Numbered from the stretch's first letter, positions 28,235 to 37,373 are shown. The stretch is DNA of 64,000 nt from Martinezella rhizogenes (GCF_007002745.1 NZ_SGNY01000003.1:558001-622000); one strand, 5' to 3'. Notes: a model not told the origin generated them from the sequence alone. Translations and numbers: made by a program.

Positions 28235-29392
28235 ATGGCGAAAACTCTGGGGCCGGTCAAACGCAAATTCAGCCCGTGGGACAACCCCGATGCGGTTCCC
28301 TTCATCCGTTTTGAAAATGTCACCAAGCGTTTCGGCGATTTTGTCGCCGTCAACAATCTGACGCTCGACATTTACGAGCGCGAGTTCTTCTCGCTGCTTG
28401 GTCCCTCTGGCTGCGGCAAGACCACGCTGATGCGCATGCTGGCCGGTTTCGAAGAGCCGACCGAGGGCCGCATCCTGTTGCAGGGCAAGGATATTTCCGG
28501 AGTCCCGCCCTATAAGCGTCCCACCAACATGATGTTCCAGTCCTATGCGCTTTTCCCGCATATGTCGGTGGAAAAGAACATCGCCTTCGGTCTCGAACAG
28601 GACGGTTTGCCGAAAGCGGAAATCGCTTCGCGCGTCGAGGAAATGCTGCGGCTCGTCAAACTTACGGAATTTGCCAAACGTAAGCCCAGCCAGCTTTCCG
28701 GCGGCCAGCGGCAGCGCGTGGCGCTCGCCCGTTCGCTCGCCAAGCGGCCGAAGGTGCTGTTGCTGGATGAGCCACTCGGCGCGCTCGACAAGAAGCTGCG
28801 CGAGGAAACCCAATTCGAGCTGATGGACATTCAGACCAATCTCGGCCTCACCTTCCTGATCGTTACCCACGATCAGGAAGAGGCGATGACGGTGTCGGAC
28901 CGCATCGCCGTCATGGACAAGGGCATCGTTGTGCAGGTGGCGACGCCTGCCGAGATTTACGAGGCGCCGAACAGCCGCTACGTGGCTGACTTCATCGGCG
29001 ACATCAATATTTTCGACGCCAATGTCGTTGCCAATGCCTCCGATATCGGCAAACCGGGTCTGGTGACGCTCGATTGCGACGGGCTGAAAGTGGCGGTGGA
29101 GCAGGAATGCGCGGCGGCGACCGGCAGTCAGGTGGCTTATGCCATCCGCCCGGAAAAGGTCCGCATCTCGCTGGATGAGCCGGCAGACAGCTCCGTCAAT
29201 TCCGCCTATGGCGAGGTCTGGGATATTGGTTATCTCGGTGACTTCTCGGTCTTCATCGTCAAGCTCGCCGATGGCCGTGTCCTCCGTGCGGCGCAGGCGA
29301 ATGTGTCCCGTCTCGTTGATCGTCCGATCACCTTCGGCGACATGGTGTGGTTGAACTGGAAATCGGATTCAGGTCTTGTCCTGACGCGCTGA
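28235..29392 (+). CDS. potG: Polyamine ABC transporter ATP-binding protein PotG
   Basis: A 385-residue ATPase of the PotA/PotG type. Walker A 'GPSGCGKTT', signature 'LSGGQRQR', Walker B 'VLLLDEPLGALD' and the switch 'VTHDQEEAM' are all present, followed by a TOBE domain (about 285-385). It drives putrescine or spermidine uptake through PotH and PotI. Its N-terminus carries about 20 residues before the ABC core, as in PotG. The gene ends 11 bases before potH. Confidence 0.93.
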   Translation: MAKTLGPVKRKFSPWDNPDAVPFIRFENVTKRFGDFVAVNNLTLDIYEREFFSLLGPSGCGKTTLMRMLAGFEEPTEGRILLQGKDISGVPPYKRPTNMMFQSYALFPHMSVEKNIAFGLEQDGLPKAEIASRVEEMLRLVKLTEFAKRKPSQLSGGQRQRVALARSLAKRPKVLLLDEPLGALDKKLREETQFELMDIQTNLGLTFLIVTHDQEEAMTVSDRIAVMDKGIVVQVATPAEIYEAPNSRYVADFIGDINIFDANVVANASDIGKPGLVTLDCDGLKVAVEQECAAATGSQVAYAIRPEKVRISLDEPADSSVNSAYGEVWDIGYLGDFSVFIVKLADGRVLRAAQANVSRLVDRPITFGDMVWLNWKSDSGLVLTR

Positions 29393-29403
29393 GGGAGGCT
29401 TTC

Positions 29404-30312
29404 ATGGCGATCACCACTCCCGAGAACCGGCAAAGCCCCTGGCGCTGGCTGGTCGTTGCGGTTCCCTATTTCTGGCTGCTGCTGTTCTTCGCAGCGCCGT
29501 TTTTCATCATCTTCAAGATTTCGCTGTCGGATACGGCCATATCCATGCCGCCCTACACGCCGGTCTTCGAAGGCTTTTCGAAGCTCGGCGCGTTCTTCTC
29601 GCAGCTGGATTTCGAGAATTACCTGTTCCTGACGGAAGACCCGCTCTACATCGACGCCTATCTGTCGTCGCTGCGCATCGCCTTCATCTCCACCTGCCTG
29701 CTGCTGCTCATCGGTTATCCCATGGCGCTGGCCATGGCGCGCGCGCCTTCAGCCGTACGGCCGACACTGGTGATGCTGGTGATCCTGCCGTTCTGGACCT
29801 CGTTCCTGATCCGCGTTTACGCCTGGATCGGCATTCTGAAACCGGAGGGCCTGCTGACGGTGCTGTTCCAGTCGATCGGTCTTCTGGGGCCTGACCAGCA
29901 GGTCAACATCTTCCGCACCGAGACGGCGATCTTCATCGGCATCGTTTATTCCTATCTGCCCTTCATGGTACTGCCGCTCTATTCGGCGCTGGAAAAACTC
30001 GACAATACGCTTCTTGAAGCGGCCGCCGATCTTGGCTGCCCGCCATGGAAGGCCTTCTGGAAGATCACTTTCCCGCTGTCGCTGCCGGGCGTGGTTGCCG
30101 GGTCGATGATCTGCTTCATCCCGATAACAGGCGAATTCGTCATTCCCGATCTGCTCGGCGGCGCGCAGACATTGATGATCGGCAAGACGCTGTGGACGGA
30201 ATTCTTCGGCAACCGCGACTGGCCCTTGGCATCGGCGGTGGCCGTGTTGCTCCTGCTGTTGCTGGTGGTGCCGATTGCCATCTTCCAGAACCAGCAGAAG
30301 AAGGTGGGGTGA
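29404..30312 (+). CDS. potH: Polyamine ABC transporter permease PotH
   Basis: A 302-residue permease with six membrane helices. The EAA loop 'LLEAAADLGCPPWKAFWKIT' is visible. GAGGGAGG precedes the ATG at 29404; a longer reading from 29347 would overlap potG and lacks support. It forms a heterodimer with PotI, whose gene starts five bases after this stop. Confidence 0.92.
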   Translation: MAITTPENRQSPWRWLVVAVPYFWLLLFFAAPFFIIFKISLSDTAISMPPYTPVFEGFSKLGAFFSQLDFENYLFLTEDPLYIDAYLSSLRIAFISTCLLLLIGYPMALAMARAPSAVRPTLVMLVILPFWTSFLIRVYAWIGILKPEGLLTVLFQSIGLLGPDQQVNIFRTETAIFIGIVYSYLPFMVLPLYSALEKLDNTLLEAAADLGCPPWKAFWKITFPLSLPGVVAGSMICFIPITGEFVIPDLLGGAQTLMIGKTLWTEFFGNRDWPLASAVAVLLLLLLVVPIAIFQNQQKKVG

Positions 30313-30316
30313 GGCC

Positions 30317-31129
30317 ATGAAGCGCGGAAAATTCGACATCACCGTCCTCACCCTCGGTTTTGCCTTTCTCTATATCCCGATCATCATCCTGATCGTTTAT
30401 TCCTTCAACGCCTCCAAACTGGTGACGGTCTGGGGCGGCTTCTCGCTGCAATGGTACAGGTCCATGTGGTCGAACCAGGGGCTGATGGATGCCGCCTGGG
30501 TGACGCTGCGTGTCGGTATCTTAAGCGCCACCATCGGCACCATCCTCGGAACACTGGCGGCCCTGTCGCTTACCCATTTTGCCCGCTTCCCGGGACGCGT
30601 GCTGTTTTCCGGCATGATCTATGCGCCGCTCGTCATGCCTGAAGTCATTACCGGCCTGTCGCTGCTGCTTTTGTTCGTGGCCGTCGGGGTGGATCGTGGT
30701 TTCTGGACGGTGGTCATCGCCCACACCACCTTCACCATGTGTTATGTGGCAATCGTCGTGCAGTCACGCCTGCTCACCTTCGACCGCAGTCTTGAGGAAG
30801 CCGCACTTGATCTTGGCTGCCCGCCGGTGAAGACTTTCTTCCGCATCACCCTGCCATTGATCTTCCCCGCCGTCATCGCCGGCTGGATGCTGGCGTTTAC
30901 GCTGTCGCTCGACGATCTGGTGATCGCCAGCTTCGCCACAGGCCCTGGCGCAACCACGTTGCCGATCAAGATTTACTCGCAGGTGCGTCTCGGGGTGACG
31001 CCGGAAATCAATGCCATCTGCACGATCCTCATCGGCCTTGTGACGATCGGTGTCATCGTCACCTCCATCACGTCCAAACGCACCGAACTGCAGCGGATGC
31101 GGGACGAGCACGCCGCCGCCCGCAACTGA
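30317..31129 (+). CDS. potI: Polyamine ABC transporter permease PotI
   Basis: A 270-residue partner permease with helices beginning at about residue 10 ('LTLGFAFLYIPIIILIVYSF') and the EAA loop 'LEEAALDLGCPPVKTFFRIT'. The ATG at 30317 lies five bases after the potH stop, implying translational coupling. It is the last gene of potFGHI; the gap that follows is AT-rich and ends in a terminator. Confidence 0.92.
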   Translation: MKRGKFDITVLTLGFAFLYIPIIILIVYSFNASKLVTVWGGFSLQWYRSMWSNQGLMDAAWVTLRVGILSATIGTILGTLAALSLTHFARFPGRVLFSGMIYAPLVMPEVITGLSLLLLFVAVGVDRGFWTVVIAHTTFTMCYVAIVVQSRLLTFDRSLEEAALDLGCPPVKTFFRITLPLIFPAVIAGWMLAFTLSLDDLVIASFATGPGATTLPIKIYSQVRLGVTPEINAICTILIGLVTIGVIVTSITSKRTELQRMRDEHAAARN

Positions 31130-31258
31130 TTATCGGCTCTGTTTCGATTTCCTCACGTTACTGTTGAAATCGCAATAAAATTAGAAACCTATAATTTAGT
31201 TTTGGGACTTTACGGTCTCAAAATAGGAATTATCGTCGGTAATTGCTCGATTTTGGTT

Positions 31259-31273
31259 TTAACCGCTTGTTAA
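31259..31273 (+). promoter_or_regulatory. TTAA-N7-TTAA site, possible CtrA box
   Basis: TTAACCGCTTGTTAA matches CtrA half-site spacing exactly, the base after the second half being T rather than C. It is in the 312-base gap between potI and the iron-type permease, about 120 bases ahead of a terminator hairpin. No protein gene on either strand uses it. Confidence 0.45.
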
Positions 31274-31420
31274 TAGGAGTTGGCGGAAAGTAAACCTAAC
31301 GCAGGGCTGTCAAATTTCTGACGGCCGGGATTGATAATTTCCATATGGCGAGGTTGTCCCCCTTTCTCTCGTTAAAAAAAGCACAACTAATACAGGCGGC
31401 CGAAAGGCCGCCTTTCTTTT
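31274..31420 (+). ncRNA. Candidate small RNA
   Basis: A stretch of about 145 bases without a convincing open frame, preceded by a possible CtrA site and ending in a strong terminator hairpin. Inside it, CTGTCAAATTTCTGACGGCC can fold locally. It could also be just the potI 3' untranslated region, since the terminator serves that operon as well. No RNA family is recognised; promoter elements are not clear. Confidence 0.25.
31395..31420 (+). terminator. Terminator after potFGHI / candidate small RNA
   Basis: Stem GGCGGCC/GGCCGCC with a GAAA tetraloop followed by TTTCTTTTT. It lies between convergent genes and, with AAAAAAA upstream of it, could serve the minus strand too. Confidence 0.85.
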
Positions 31421-31441
31421 TGCCGAGAGACCAGGCGCGGC

Positions 31442-33106
31442 TCAGCTGTTTTCCGGATGATCCATGGATTTCGAGACGAGAAGCACGGGAATAAGCCCGG
31501 CGATGATGATGATGATCGCCGGCACGGCGGCATCCTGCACCCTGGAGCGGGATGCATCCTCATAGACCAGTGTGGCAAGCGTGTTGAAACCGAAAGGCCT
31601 GAGCAGGATGGTCGCCGGTAGTTCCTTCATGGATTCGATCAGCACGAGCAGAAAAGCAGTCAGAGCCGCCGGCCGCATGTTCGGCAGCAGCACCTTGAAC
31701 AGCGTTTGTAAACGATTGCGCCCAAGCGTTCGCGAGGCCATGTCGATATGCGGCGAGAGCTTCTGGAAACCGGCATCGAGCGTGCCTTCCGCCATGGTCA
31801 TGAAGCGCACGCTATGGGCATAGATGATGGCGAAGGCGGTGCCGGAAAGCAGCAACCCGCTTGAAAACCCGAAATGCGACCGAATGAACCCGTCGACGCC
31901 ATTGTCGAGGCCGGCGAGCGGAATAAGCACGCCGATGGCAAGCACCGTTCCCGGCACGCCATATCCCATGGAACCGAGGCGGGCGGCGACCTTTGACGTG
32001 CGCGAGCGCTCGGTTCGAATGGCGTAGGAGAAGATGAAAGCCGCGATCAGGGTCACGAAAGCGGCGGAGAGGGAGACCTCGAGACTGTGGCCCAGCGCTT
32101 TCAGAAGTTTCGGCGCAAACAGCGCATCGAGCCGCTTGGTGGCGTAACCCCCAAGCACGATGACGGGAATGAAAAACCCGCTTGCCACCGGCAGGAAACA
32201 GAACAGGCTCGCACACCAGCGCCGCCAGCCGGTCAACATCTTCAGCCGGTGGCGCTGCGCCATACTCGTCGCTTTCGGCGCACCGAAACGCTGTTTCTCA
32301 CGCGCATTGCGTTCGATGAAGATCAGCGCGCCAACGATGATGAGGATGACGGCGGCGATCTGCGTCGCATTGGCAAGATTGCCGCGATTGAGCCAGGTCT
32401 CGTAAATGGTGAAGGTCAGCGTCTGGACACCGAGATATTCGACTGCACCGATATCGTTCAGCGTCTCCATCAAGACGAGCGAAAGCCCGATGGCAATCGC
32501 CGGCCGCGCCATCGGCAACTGCACGGAAAAGAACACGCTGAGCGGCTTTGCGCCAAGCGTGCGGGCCGCCTCCGCCGCAAACCGGCCCTGCATGGAAAAG
32601 GCGGCGCGGGCCGAAAGATAGACATAGGGGTAAAGCACCGAACTCAGGACGATCACCGCGCCGCCAAGCGAGCGGATGTCGGGAAACCAGTAATCGCGGA
32701 TGCTGTGATAGTCGAAGGCGGCGCGAATAGCGCTCTGCACCGGGCCGGTGAAATCGAGGAACTCGCCGAAGGCATAGGCGGCGAGATAAGAGGGAATGGC
32801 GAGCGGCAGCACGAGTGCCGCAGACAACAGACGCCGCAGCGGAAATTCGAATGTCGTGACGAGCCAGGCGCAGGCAATGCCGAAAAACGCCGTCGTCGCG
32901 GCCGTCATCCCCAGCAACATGAATGTGCGAAACCCCGCACGCGGCAGAACATTGGCGAGAAGATGCTGCCATCCTTCCGTGCTGCCGGTGAGCGCCAGCC
33001 AGAAGATCGCCAGAATGGGCATGGCGGCAATGGCCGCGACGATGACCGCCGCGACAGGCAGTATTGAAACACGTCTTGTGGCTGGAAGGGAAACCGTCAT
33101 GGGCAT
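31442..33106 (-). CDS. Iron-type ABC transporter permease, FbpB/AfuB-like
   Basis: A 554-residue permease in which two six-helix halves are fused, the plan of Fe3+ permeases FbpB, SfuB and AfuB. Two EAA-like loops are visible: 'EAARTLGAKPLSVFFSVQLP' in the first half and 'MASRTLGRNRLQTLFKVLLP' in the second. No binding protein or ATPase gene lies nearby, so its partners must be elsewhere. It is downstream of pdhS1 on the same strand after 75 bases. The start is ATG at 33106 or 33100; neither has a strong ribosome site. Substrate is inferred from family only. Confidence 0.8.
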   Translation of the reverse strand: MPMTVSLPATRRVSILPVAAVIVAAIAAMPILAIFWLALTGSTEGWQHLLANVLPRAGFRTFMLLGMTAATTAFFGIACAWLVTTFEFPLRRLLSAALVLPLAIPSYLAAYAFGEFLDFTGPVQSAIRAAFDYHSIRDYWFPDIRSLGGAVIVLSSVLYPYVYLSARAAFSMQGRFAAEAARTLGAKPLSVFFSVQLPMARPAIAIGLSLVLMETLNDIGAVEYLGVQTLTFTIYETWLNRGNLANATQIAAVILIIVGALIFIERNAREKQRFGAPKATSMAQRHRLKMLTGWRRWCASLFCFLPVASGFFIPVIVLGGYATKRLDALFAPKLLKALGHSLEVSLSAAFVTLIAAFIFSYAIRTERSRTSKVAARLGSMGYGVPGTVLAIGVLIPLAGLDNGVDGFIRSHFGFSSGLLLSGTAFAIIYAHSVRFMTMAEGTLDAGFQKLSPHIDMASRTLGRNRLQTLFKVLLPNMRPAALTAFLLVLIESMKELPATILLRPFGFNTLATLVYEDASRSRVQDAAVPAIIIIIAGLIPVLLVSKSMDHPENS

Positions 33107-33181
33107 GCGGGCCTGTCTTGCGAAAGCCTTGATCGGCGATCATTACGCCGGTGGCTTTCGCATTGCTACGCCCGCATGACC

Positions 33182-36100
33182 TCAGTTGGCAAGAACCCGT
33201 TGCGACGGAAAGGTGATTTCCACCAGCGTGCCTTCATTCGGCGTCGAGGTGATGGAGAAATTTGCGCGGTTGGCATCCACCATCGCCTTCGTCAGTGGCA
33301 GGCCAAGCCCGGTGCCGTCGCCGCGTACGCGCTTGCTGGATGAGGCCACCTGCCGGAATGGCTTCATGGCCTGTTCCAGCTCCGCCCGCGTCATGCCGAT
33401 GCCGGTGTCGCGGATGCGCAGCGAGACGCTGCCATTCGCCTCATAGGCCGTAGACACCACGATCTGGCCGCCGGAAGGCGTGAAGCGGATGGCGTTGGAC
33501 AGGATATTCAGCACGATCTGCTTGATCGAGCGCAGGTCGGCAACGATCTGCGGCACGGATTGCGACAGTGCGGTGCGGATGATGACACGCTGATTGTTGG
33601 CCTGCGGCTGCACCAGCGAGACGGCTTCGGCCACCGTTTCGTTCAGCGGCACGGCGATGAAATCCACATCCATCTGCCCGGCTTCGATCTTGGAAATGTC
33701 GAGCAGATCATTGACGATGTCGAGCACATGCCGGCCGGAACGGCCGATATCATTGGAATATTCCGCATAACGCGGATGGCCGATCGGCCCGAACCGTTCG
33801 GTCGCCATCATGTCGGCAAAACCGATAATGGCGTTGAGCGGTGTGCGGATTTCATGGCTGACGCGGGCCAGGAAATCGGTCTTGTGGGCATTGGCGGTTT
33901 CCGCCGCGCGCTTGGCGTTGCGGAGTTCCTCTTCCGTGCGCTTCCACTGGGTGATGTCGCGAATGACTGCGCAATAGCCATGCGAGGATTTAAGCCGCCC
34001 GATGGTCATGAACAGCGGCAGGAACCCGCCGGATGCTTCGCGGCCGATCACCTCGCGGCCATCATTCAACACGCTGGCCACACCGTTATTGGCAAGGCCG
34101 GAGAGATAATCCAGCACGGCGCGCTGGCTCTCATGCGCAAACAGGGTGACGAAGGGTTTTCCGGCGATTTCGCCATTGTCATAGTTGAACAGCGCGCTGG
34201 CGGAACGGTTGAGCGAGCGGATTTCACCGCTGTCTCCCAGCAACACCACGCCGTCGGTAGCGGTTTCCAGAATGGAATGCAGTTCCTCGACTTCACCCTG
34301 CAACACGGAAACGCTGCCGGCTTCTGCACCCGCTGTCGCTGCCGTATTTTCGTTGGCTGCCGCAACAGGTGTCTGTTTTTCCTCCAGCGGAACCAGCGAC
34401 AGCATCAGCGCCTTGGTTTCTTCCCAGCGGATGGACTGTAACCGCGCCTTGACCGGAATGATGTCGTTTTCGGCACTGACCACGACCATGCCGCCCTCAT
34501 TGTCAGGCATCTCGTCCAGCTCCTGCCGCTGCAGCAGCGCTTCCAGCCCGCCAACGTCCTGAAGCTCCTCAAGCGAGGTGTAGCCCGTCAGTCGCAGGAA
34601 ATCCGGGTTGGCGTGGATCAGCCTGTCGCCGGCATGGACAAGAAGCGCCACCGGCATCTGATCCAGCGTCTCGGCCGTCAGTATGCCGGCGGGGCGAGGG
34701 GGAGGGCTGACCATCGCAGCGGCAATATCAGCCGCCGGCTGCAGGTCCGTTGGGGTGTCTCCCTTTTCGCCGGTGTCTATTTCAGTCGCCGGTGTCGGGG
34801 CAGCCGCCGGCCGCTCACCGAGAACATAGTCAGCGAAAAGGTCGTCCTCTTCCGCCATTTCGGTTGCCTTGGCAGCCTCTTGAACATTCTGCGTTTCGTC
34901 CACCGGGATTTCCGGCGTGATATCTTCGCGGCTATACTGTGGAGCCGGCTCGGCGGAATGCACCTCTTCGTCCGCTTTGCGGCTCTCGTCCGCAAGCGCG
35001 TCGATGGGCGCAAGTGTCCGGCCGATTTCCCGGAAGGCGGCCTGTTCGCCTGCGGTCAGACCCTCGCGGGAGCGTGAGCGGCGCTCTTCCAGATGAACGA
35101 CCTTGTCGGAATAGGAAGGCTCGGCGTCCGGAGCGGGTACCGGCGCTTCGAATTCCGCCTGGCTGTCATCGTGACGCTGGTCTTCGTTCGTCACCTCGCC
35201 GGTGGTGTCGCCAGATTCGGTCGGGGTCTCATCGTCACCGGCGGAAACGGCTTCGTCTTCGGCAACGTCATCCTCATCGATAAACGCCAGCAATTCGTGG
35301 CTTTCATCCTCGGCATCCGGTTGTGGCGAAGTCTCGGTCGGAAAAACCTCTTCCCCTTCCAGGAAGGTCAGGCCGGTGGCATGTGGATCTTGCGCGGCAT
35401 CGGCAAGCCGCACGATGCCGAAACCACGGAAACCGTCGAATTCGCGCGAGCGCGTATAGGTGGGCAGGGCGGCGAGGTCGATTGGCACCATCAGGGAAGT
35501 GCCTTCCACCGGCCAATAAATCGTCTTGCCCGACCATGTGTCGCGACGGCTAAGAAGTTCGCGAATCTTGCCATCCGGATCAAGGTTGAAAAGTGCGGCC
35601 ACATCGGCAAAGCCCATGCCCTCGACAGCCGCCGCCTTTGCGCCGACAGCTTCTGCGAATTCATGCGAAATCGAGCTGAAGCGTCCTTCAGCATCGATTT
35701 TCCAGACGAAACGGGAGGCGCGCGCGCCGGCATTAAAAACAAAAGCCGGTGCTGCGTCTGCGGCTTCCGTTTCCGCCGGAATCTCCTCTGCCGCCGGCGC
35801 AGCTGCCTGCGCAGTCACGGTTTCGGTGATCTCTTCCGCTGGTACGTTTTCAGCGTCTGCCAATGTCTCTTCAGCATGGTCGTGACCGGCGGCACGGTCG
35901 ATTACCTGCGCCTCTGCCTCATCCGCATCGAGTTCGAAGAGATCGGCAATATCGTCGGTCATGGCCTCATGCGCGGCCGCATCGGCATCTTCGACAGGAA
36001 TATCCAGCGGGGCCTCGGCCTGCTCTTCTGCCGGCAAGGGAAGGGCATCCAGTTCCTGTTCCGTCACAATCTCGTCTTCGCCATCGACGGGCAGTTCCGG

Positions 36101-36934
36101 CACGTCCTCCACATCCTCGATACCGGCAACGGCATCAAGCACGGAATCAAAGGAGGCTGCTTCTGCGACAACAGGTGCGGCCTCCGCAACTGGCAAATCT
36201 GGCTGAACGGCAGCCGGGGTTTCCTGCGGCCTGTCTTCAGCAAACCCATTGACAGGATCGAGCGTACCAAGCGCGGTCTCGACCACGAACATCAGGTTGA
36301 GTTCGGGCGACGCCGTGATCTGGCCGGTAGCCGCCGGCAGATAACCCTTGCCTGTTGGCACGGGACGCTTGACGAGATGACCGGACTGGCCCGCGGCCAT
36401 GCGCACCAGCGTCCTTGCCGTATGCGGCGTAATACCCAGTGACGAGAAGCGCGGCGAAGCAGCTATAATCTCGTTCTCGCCATTCAGAACCGCCATATGA
36501 ATATCGGGGTCGTCAAAACCTTCGATCATGCGCCGGGCGCATTCCGCCGTGTCAGGTGCGGTTTGATCGGTAAGGGCGGAAAACAGTATTGCGGGCTGGC
36601 CCGGTTCTGCTTCAATGATTTCCGCCTTGGCGGTCACGGCAATGCTGCGGAAACCGGCATTGATGCGGATGGTAAACGGCAGGCTGTCGCCTGCCCGGGA
36701 AAGCCGCGCCGCCGTTGCCGCCAGCTGCCGGAAGGTCACATCCTGCCGCTTCGGCCCCTGTTCCAGAAAATCGTAAACCATCGGCGTGCCGAACAAAGCC
36801 GCACCCCGGCCGTTGGCCCAAAGGGCACTCTGAAGGTCGAGCGAGAACAAAGCCATCGCCTCGCCGCGCCCGAAACCTTCACGCACCCGTTCATGCACTG
36901 CTATATCGATAAAGGGATACTGGACGGCGGGCAT
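33182..36934 (-). CDS. pdhS1: PleC/DivJ-homologous cell-cycle sensor kinase PdhS1
   Basis: A soluble 1250-residue histidine kinase with no membrane helix. Layout: an N-terminal domain (1-225), an acidic linker (about 226-395), a PAS-like domain (about 398-515), a second acidic linker (516-750), two PAS domains (about 757-860 and 880-1000), HisKA with the phospho-His at about residue 1027 ('HEIRTPLN') and the ATPase domain with 'NILSNAIRF', 'DTGIGM' and 'GTGLGLPL'. PdhS kinases act on DivK/PleD upstream of CtrA. The size, acidic linkers and neighbours fit PdhS1 of Agrobacterium. The start at 36934 matches conserved sequence; a longer frame to 37084 is unlikely. A canonical CtrA box lies 86 bases upstream. 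Confidence 0.8.
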   Translation of the reverse strand: MPAVQYPFIDIAVHERVREGFGRGEAMALFSLDLQSALWANGRGAALFGTPMVYDFLEQGPKRQDVTFRQLAATAARLSRAGDSLPFTIRINAGFRSIAVTAKAEIIEAEPGQPAILFSALTDQTAPDTAECARRMIEGFDDPDIHMAVLNGENEIIAASPRFSSLGITPHTARTLVRMAAGQSGHLVKRPVPTGKGYLPAATGQITASPELNLMFVVETALGTLDPVNGFAEDRPQETPAAVQPDLPVAEAAPVVAEAASFDSVLDAVAGIEDVEDVPELPVDGEDEIVTEQELDALPLPAEEQAEAPLDIPVEDADAAAHEAMTDDIADLFELDADEAEAQVIDRAAGHDHAEETLADAENVPAEEITETVTAQAAAPAAEEIPAETEAADAAPAFVFNAGARASRFVWKIDAEGRFSSISHEFAEAVGAKAAAVEGMGFADVAALFNLDPDGKIRELLSRRDTWSGKTIYWPVEGTSLMVPIDLAALPTYTRSREFDGFRGFGIVRLADAAQDPHATGLTFLEGEEVFPTETSPQPDAEDESHELLAFIDEDDVAEDEAVSAGDDETPTESGDTTGEVTNEDQRHDDSQAEFEAPVPAPDAEPSYSDKVVHLEERRSRSREGLTAGEQAAFREIGRTLAPIDALADESRKADEEVHSAEPAPQYSREDITPEIPVDETQNVQEAAKATEMAEEDDLFADYVLGERPAAAPTPATEIDTGEKGDTPTDLQPAADIAAAMVSPPPRPAGILTAETLDQMPVALLVHAGDRLIHANPDFLRLTGYTSLEELQDVGGLEALLQRQELDEMPDNEGGMVVVSAENDIIPVKARLQSIRWEETKALMLSLVPLEEKQTPVAAANENTAATAGAEAGSVSVLQGEVEELHSILETATDGVVLLGDSGEIRSLNRSASALFNYDNGEIAGKPFVTLFAHESQRAVLDYLSGLANNGVASVLNDGREVIGREASGGFLPLFMTIGRLKSSHGYCAVIRDITQWKRTEEELRNAKRAAETANAHKTDFLARVSHEIRTPLNAIIGFADMMATERFGPIGHPRYAEYSNDIGRSGRHVLDIVNDLLDISKIEAGQMDVDFIAVPLNETVAEAVSLVQPQANNQRVIIRTALSQSVPQIVADLRSIKQIVLNILSNAIRFTPSGGQIVVSTAYEANGSVSLRIRDTGIGMTRAELEQAMKPFRQVASSSKRVRGDGTGLGLPLTKAMVDANRANFSITSTPNEGTLVEITFPSQRVLAN

Positions 36935-37019
36935 GTCGAAACCTATTCTGGCACTACCGGACCTTGCGGGCTTTTCAGCCTCCTCATGAAGCTGAAAGGT
37001 AAACCCGCTATGGCACCAC

Positions 37020-37035
37020 GTTAACAGAATTTTAA
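37020..37035 (-). promoter_or_regulatory. Canonical CtrA-binding site upstream of pdhS1
   Basis: Read toward pdhS1, the sequence is TTAA-AATTCTG-TTAAC, an exact match to the CtrA consensus TTAA-N7-TTAAC. It is 86 bases before the ATG at 36934. A further TTAAC half-site lies at 37091. The rest of the 314-base gap up to the tRNA shows no gene. Confidence 0.7.
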
Positions 37036-37248
37036 ATAACTTCACAGGCCGGCGGGGTCCACCATCCGGTGGATGAATCGCCAAACAGAGTTAACATGAA
37101 CAGGCCTCGCCTTCGCCCGTTATCCGTCTCGGCGCAATGAAAGCGCTTGCCTTTCGATGCCTTTTTTCGCAAAATTCACTGAGGCACTTGCAAATGGGGG
37201 AAACACCTTTTATGTCACCCCCCGTGACGCCGCTTCGGCGTTTCATGT

Positions 37249-37325
37249 GCGGTTGTAGCTCAGTTGGTTAGAGCGCAGGTTTGTGGCACCTGAGGTCGGT
37301 GGTTCGACCCCACTCAACCGTACCA
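37249..37325 (+). tRNA. tRNA-His (anticodon GTG)
   Basis: A full 77-base cloverleaf with encoded CCA. The acceptor stem is GCGGTTG/CAACCGT, the anticodon stem CAGGT/ACCTG, the anticodon GTG at 37283-37285 and the T arm has GGTTCGACCCC. Position 73 is A, the base before position 1 is T, so G-1 is not encoded, and the first pair is G1-U72. These are the unusual identity features of alphaproteobacterial tRNA-His. Confidence 0.97.
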
Positions 37326-37332
37326 TTCCCTT

Positions 37333-37373
37333 CTCCCGATAAGTTCAAATGCTACAAGGACTTACCGGGAGAT
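37333..37373 (+). terminator. Hairpin after tRNA-His
   Basis: TCTCCCGATAAGT pairs with ACTTACCGGGAGA apart from one A-C mismatch. A second hairpin TGGGAG-N8-CTCCCA follows with a run of T in its loop. Likely 3' end of the tRNA transcript. Confidence 0.5.

Noticed and set aside
31346..31440. Short open frame starting at the ATG near 31346
   Set aside because: It runs through the terminator hairpin into the next gene, has no ribosome site and an unremarkable product.
37141..37149. AAAGCGCTT upstream of tRNA-His, resembling the AglR operator core
   Set aside because: Only a partial match without full symmetry, and no sugar gene is nearby; also seen within the tail of the family C repeat.
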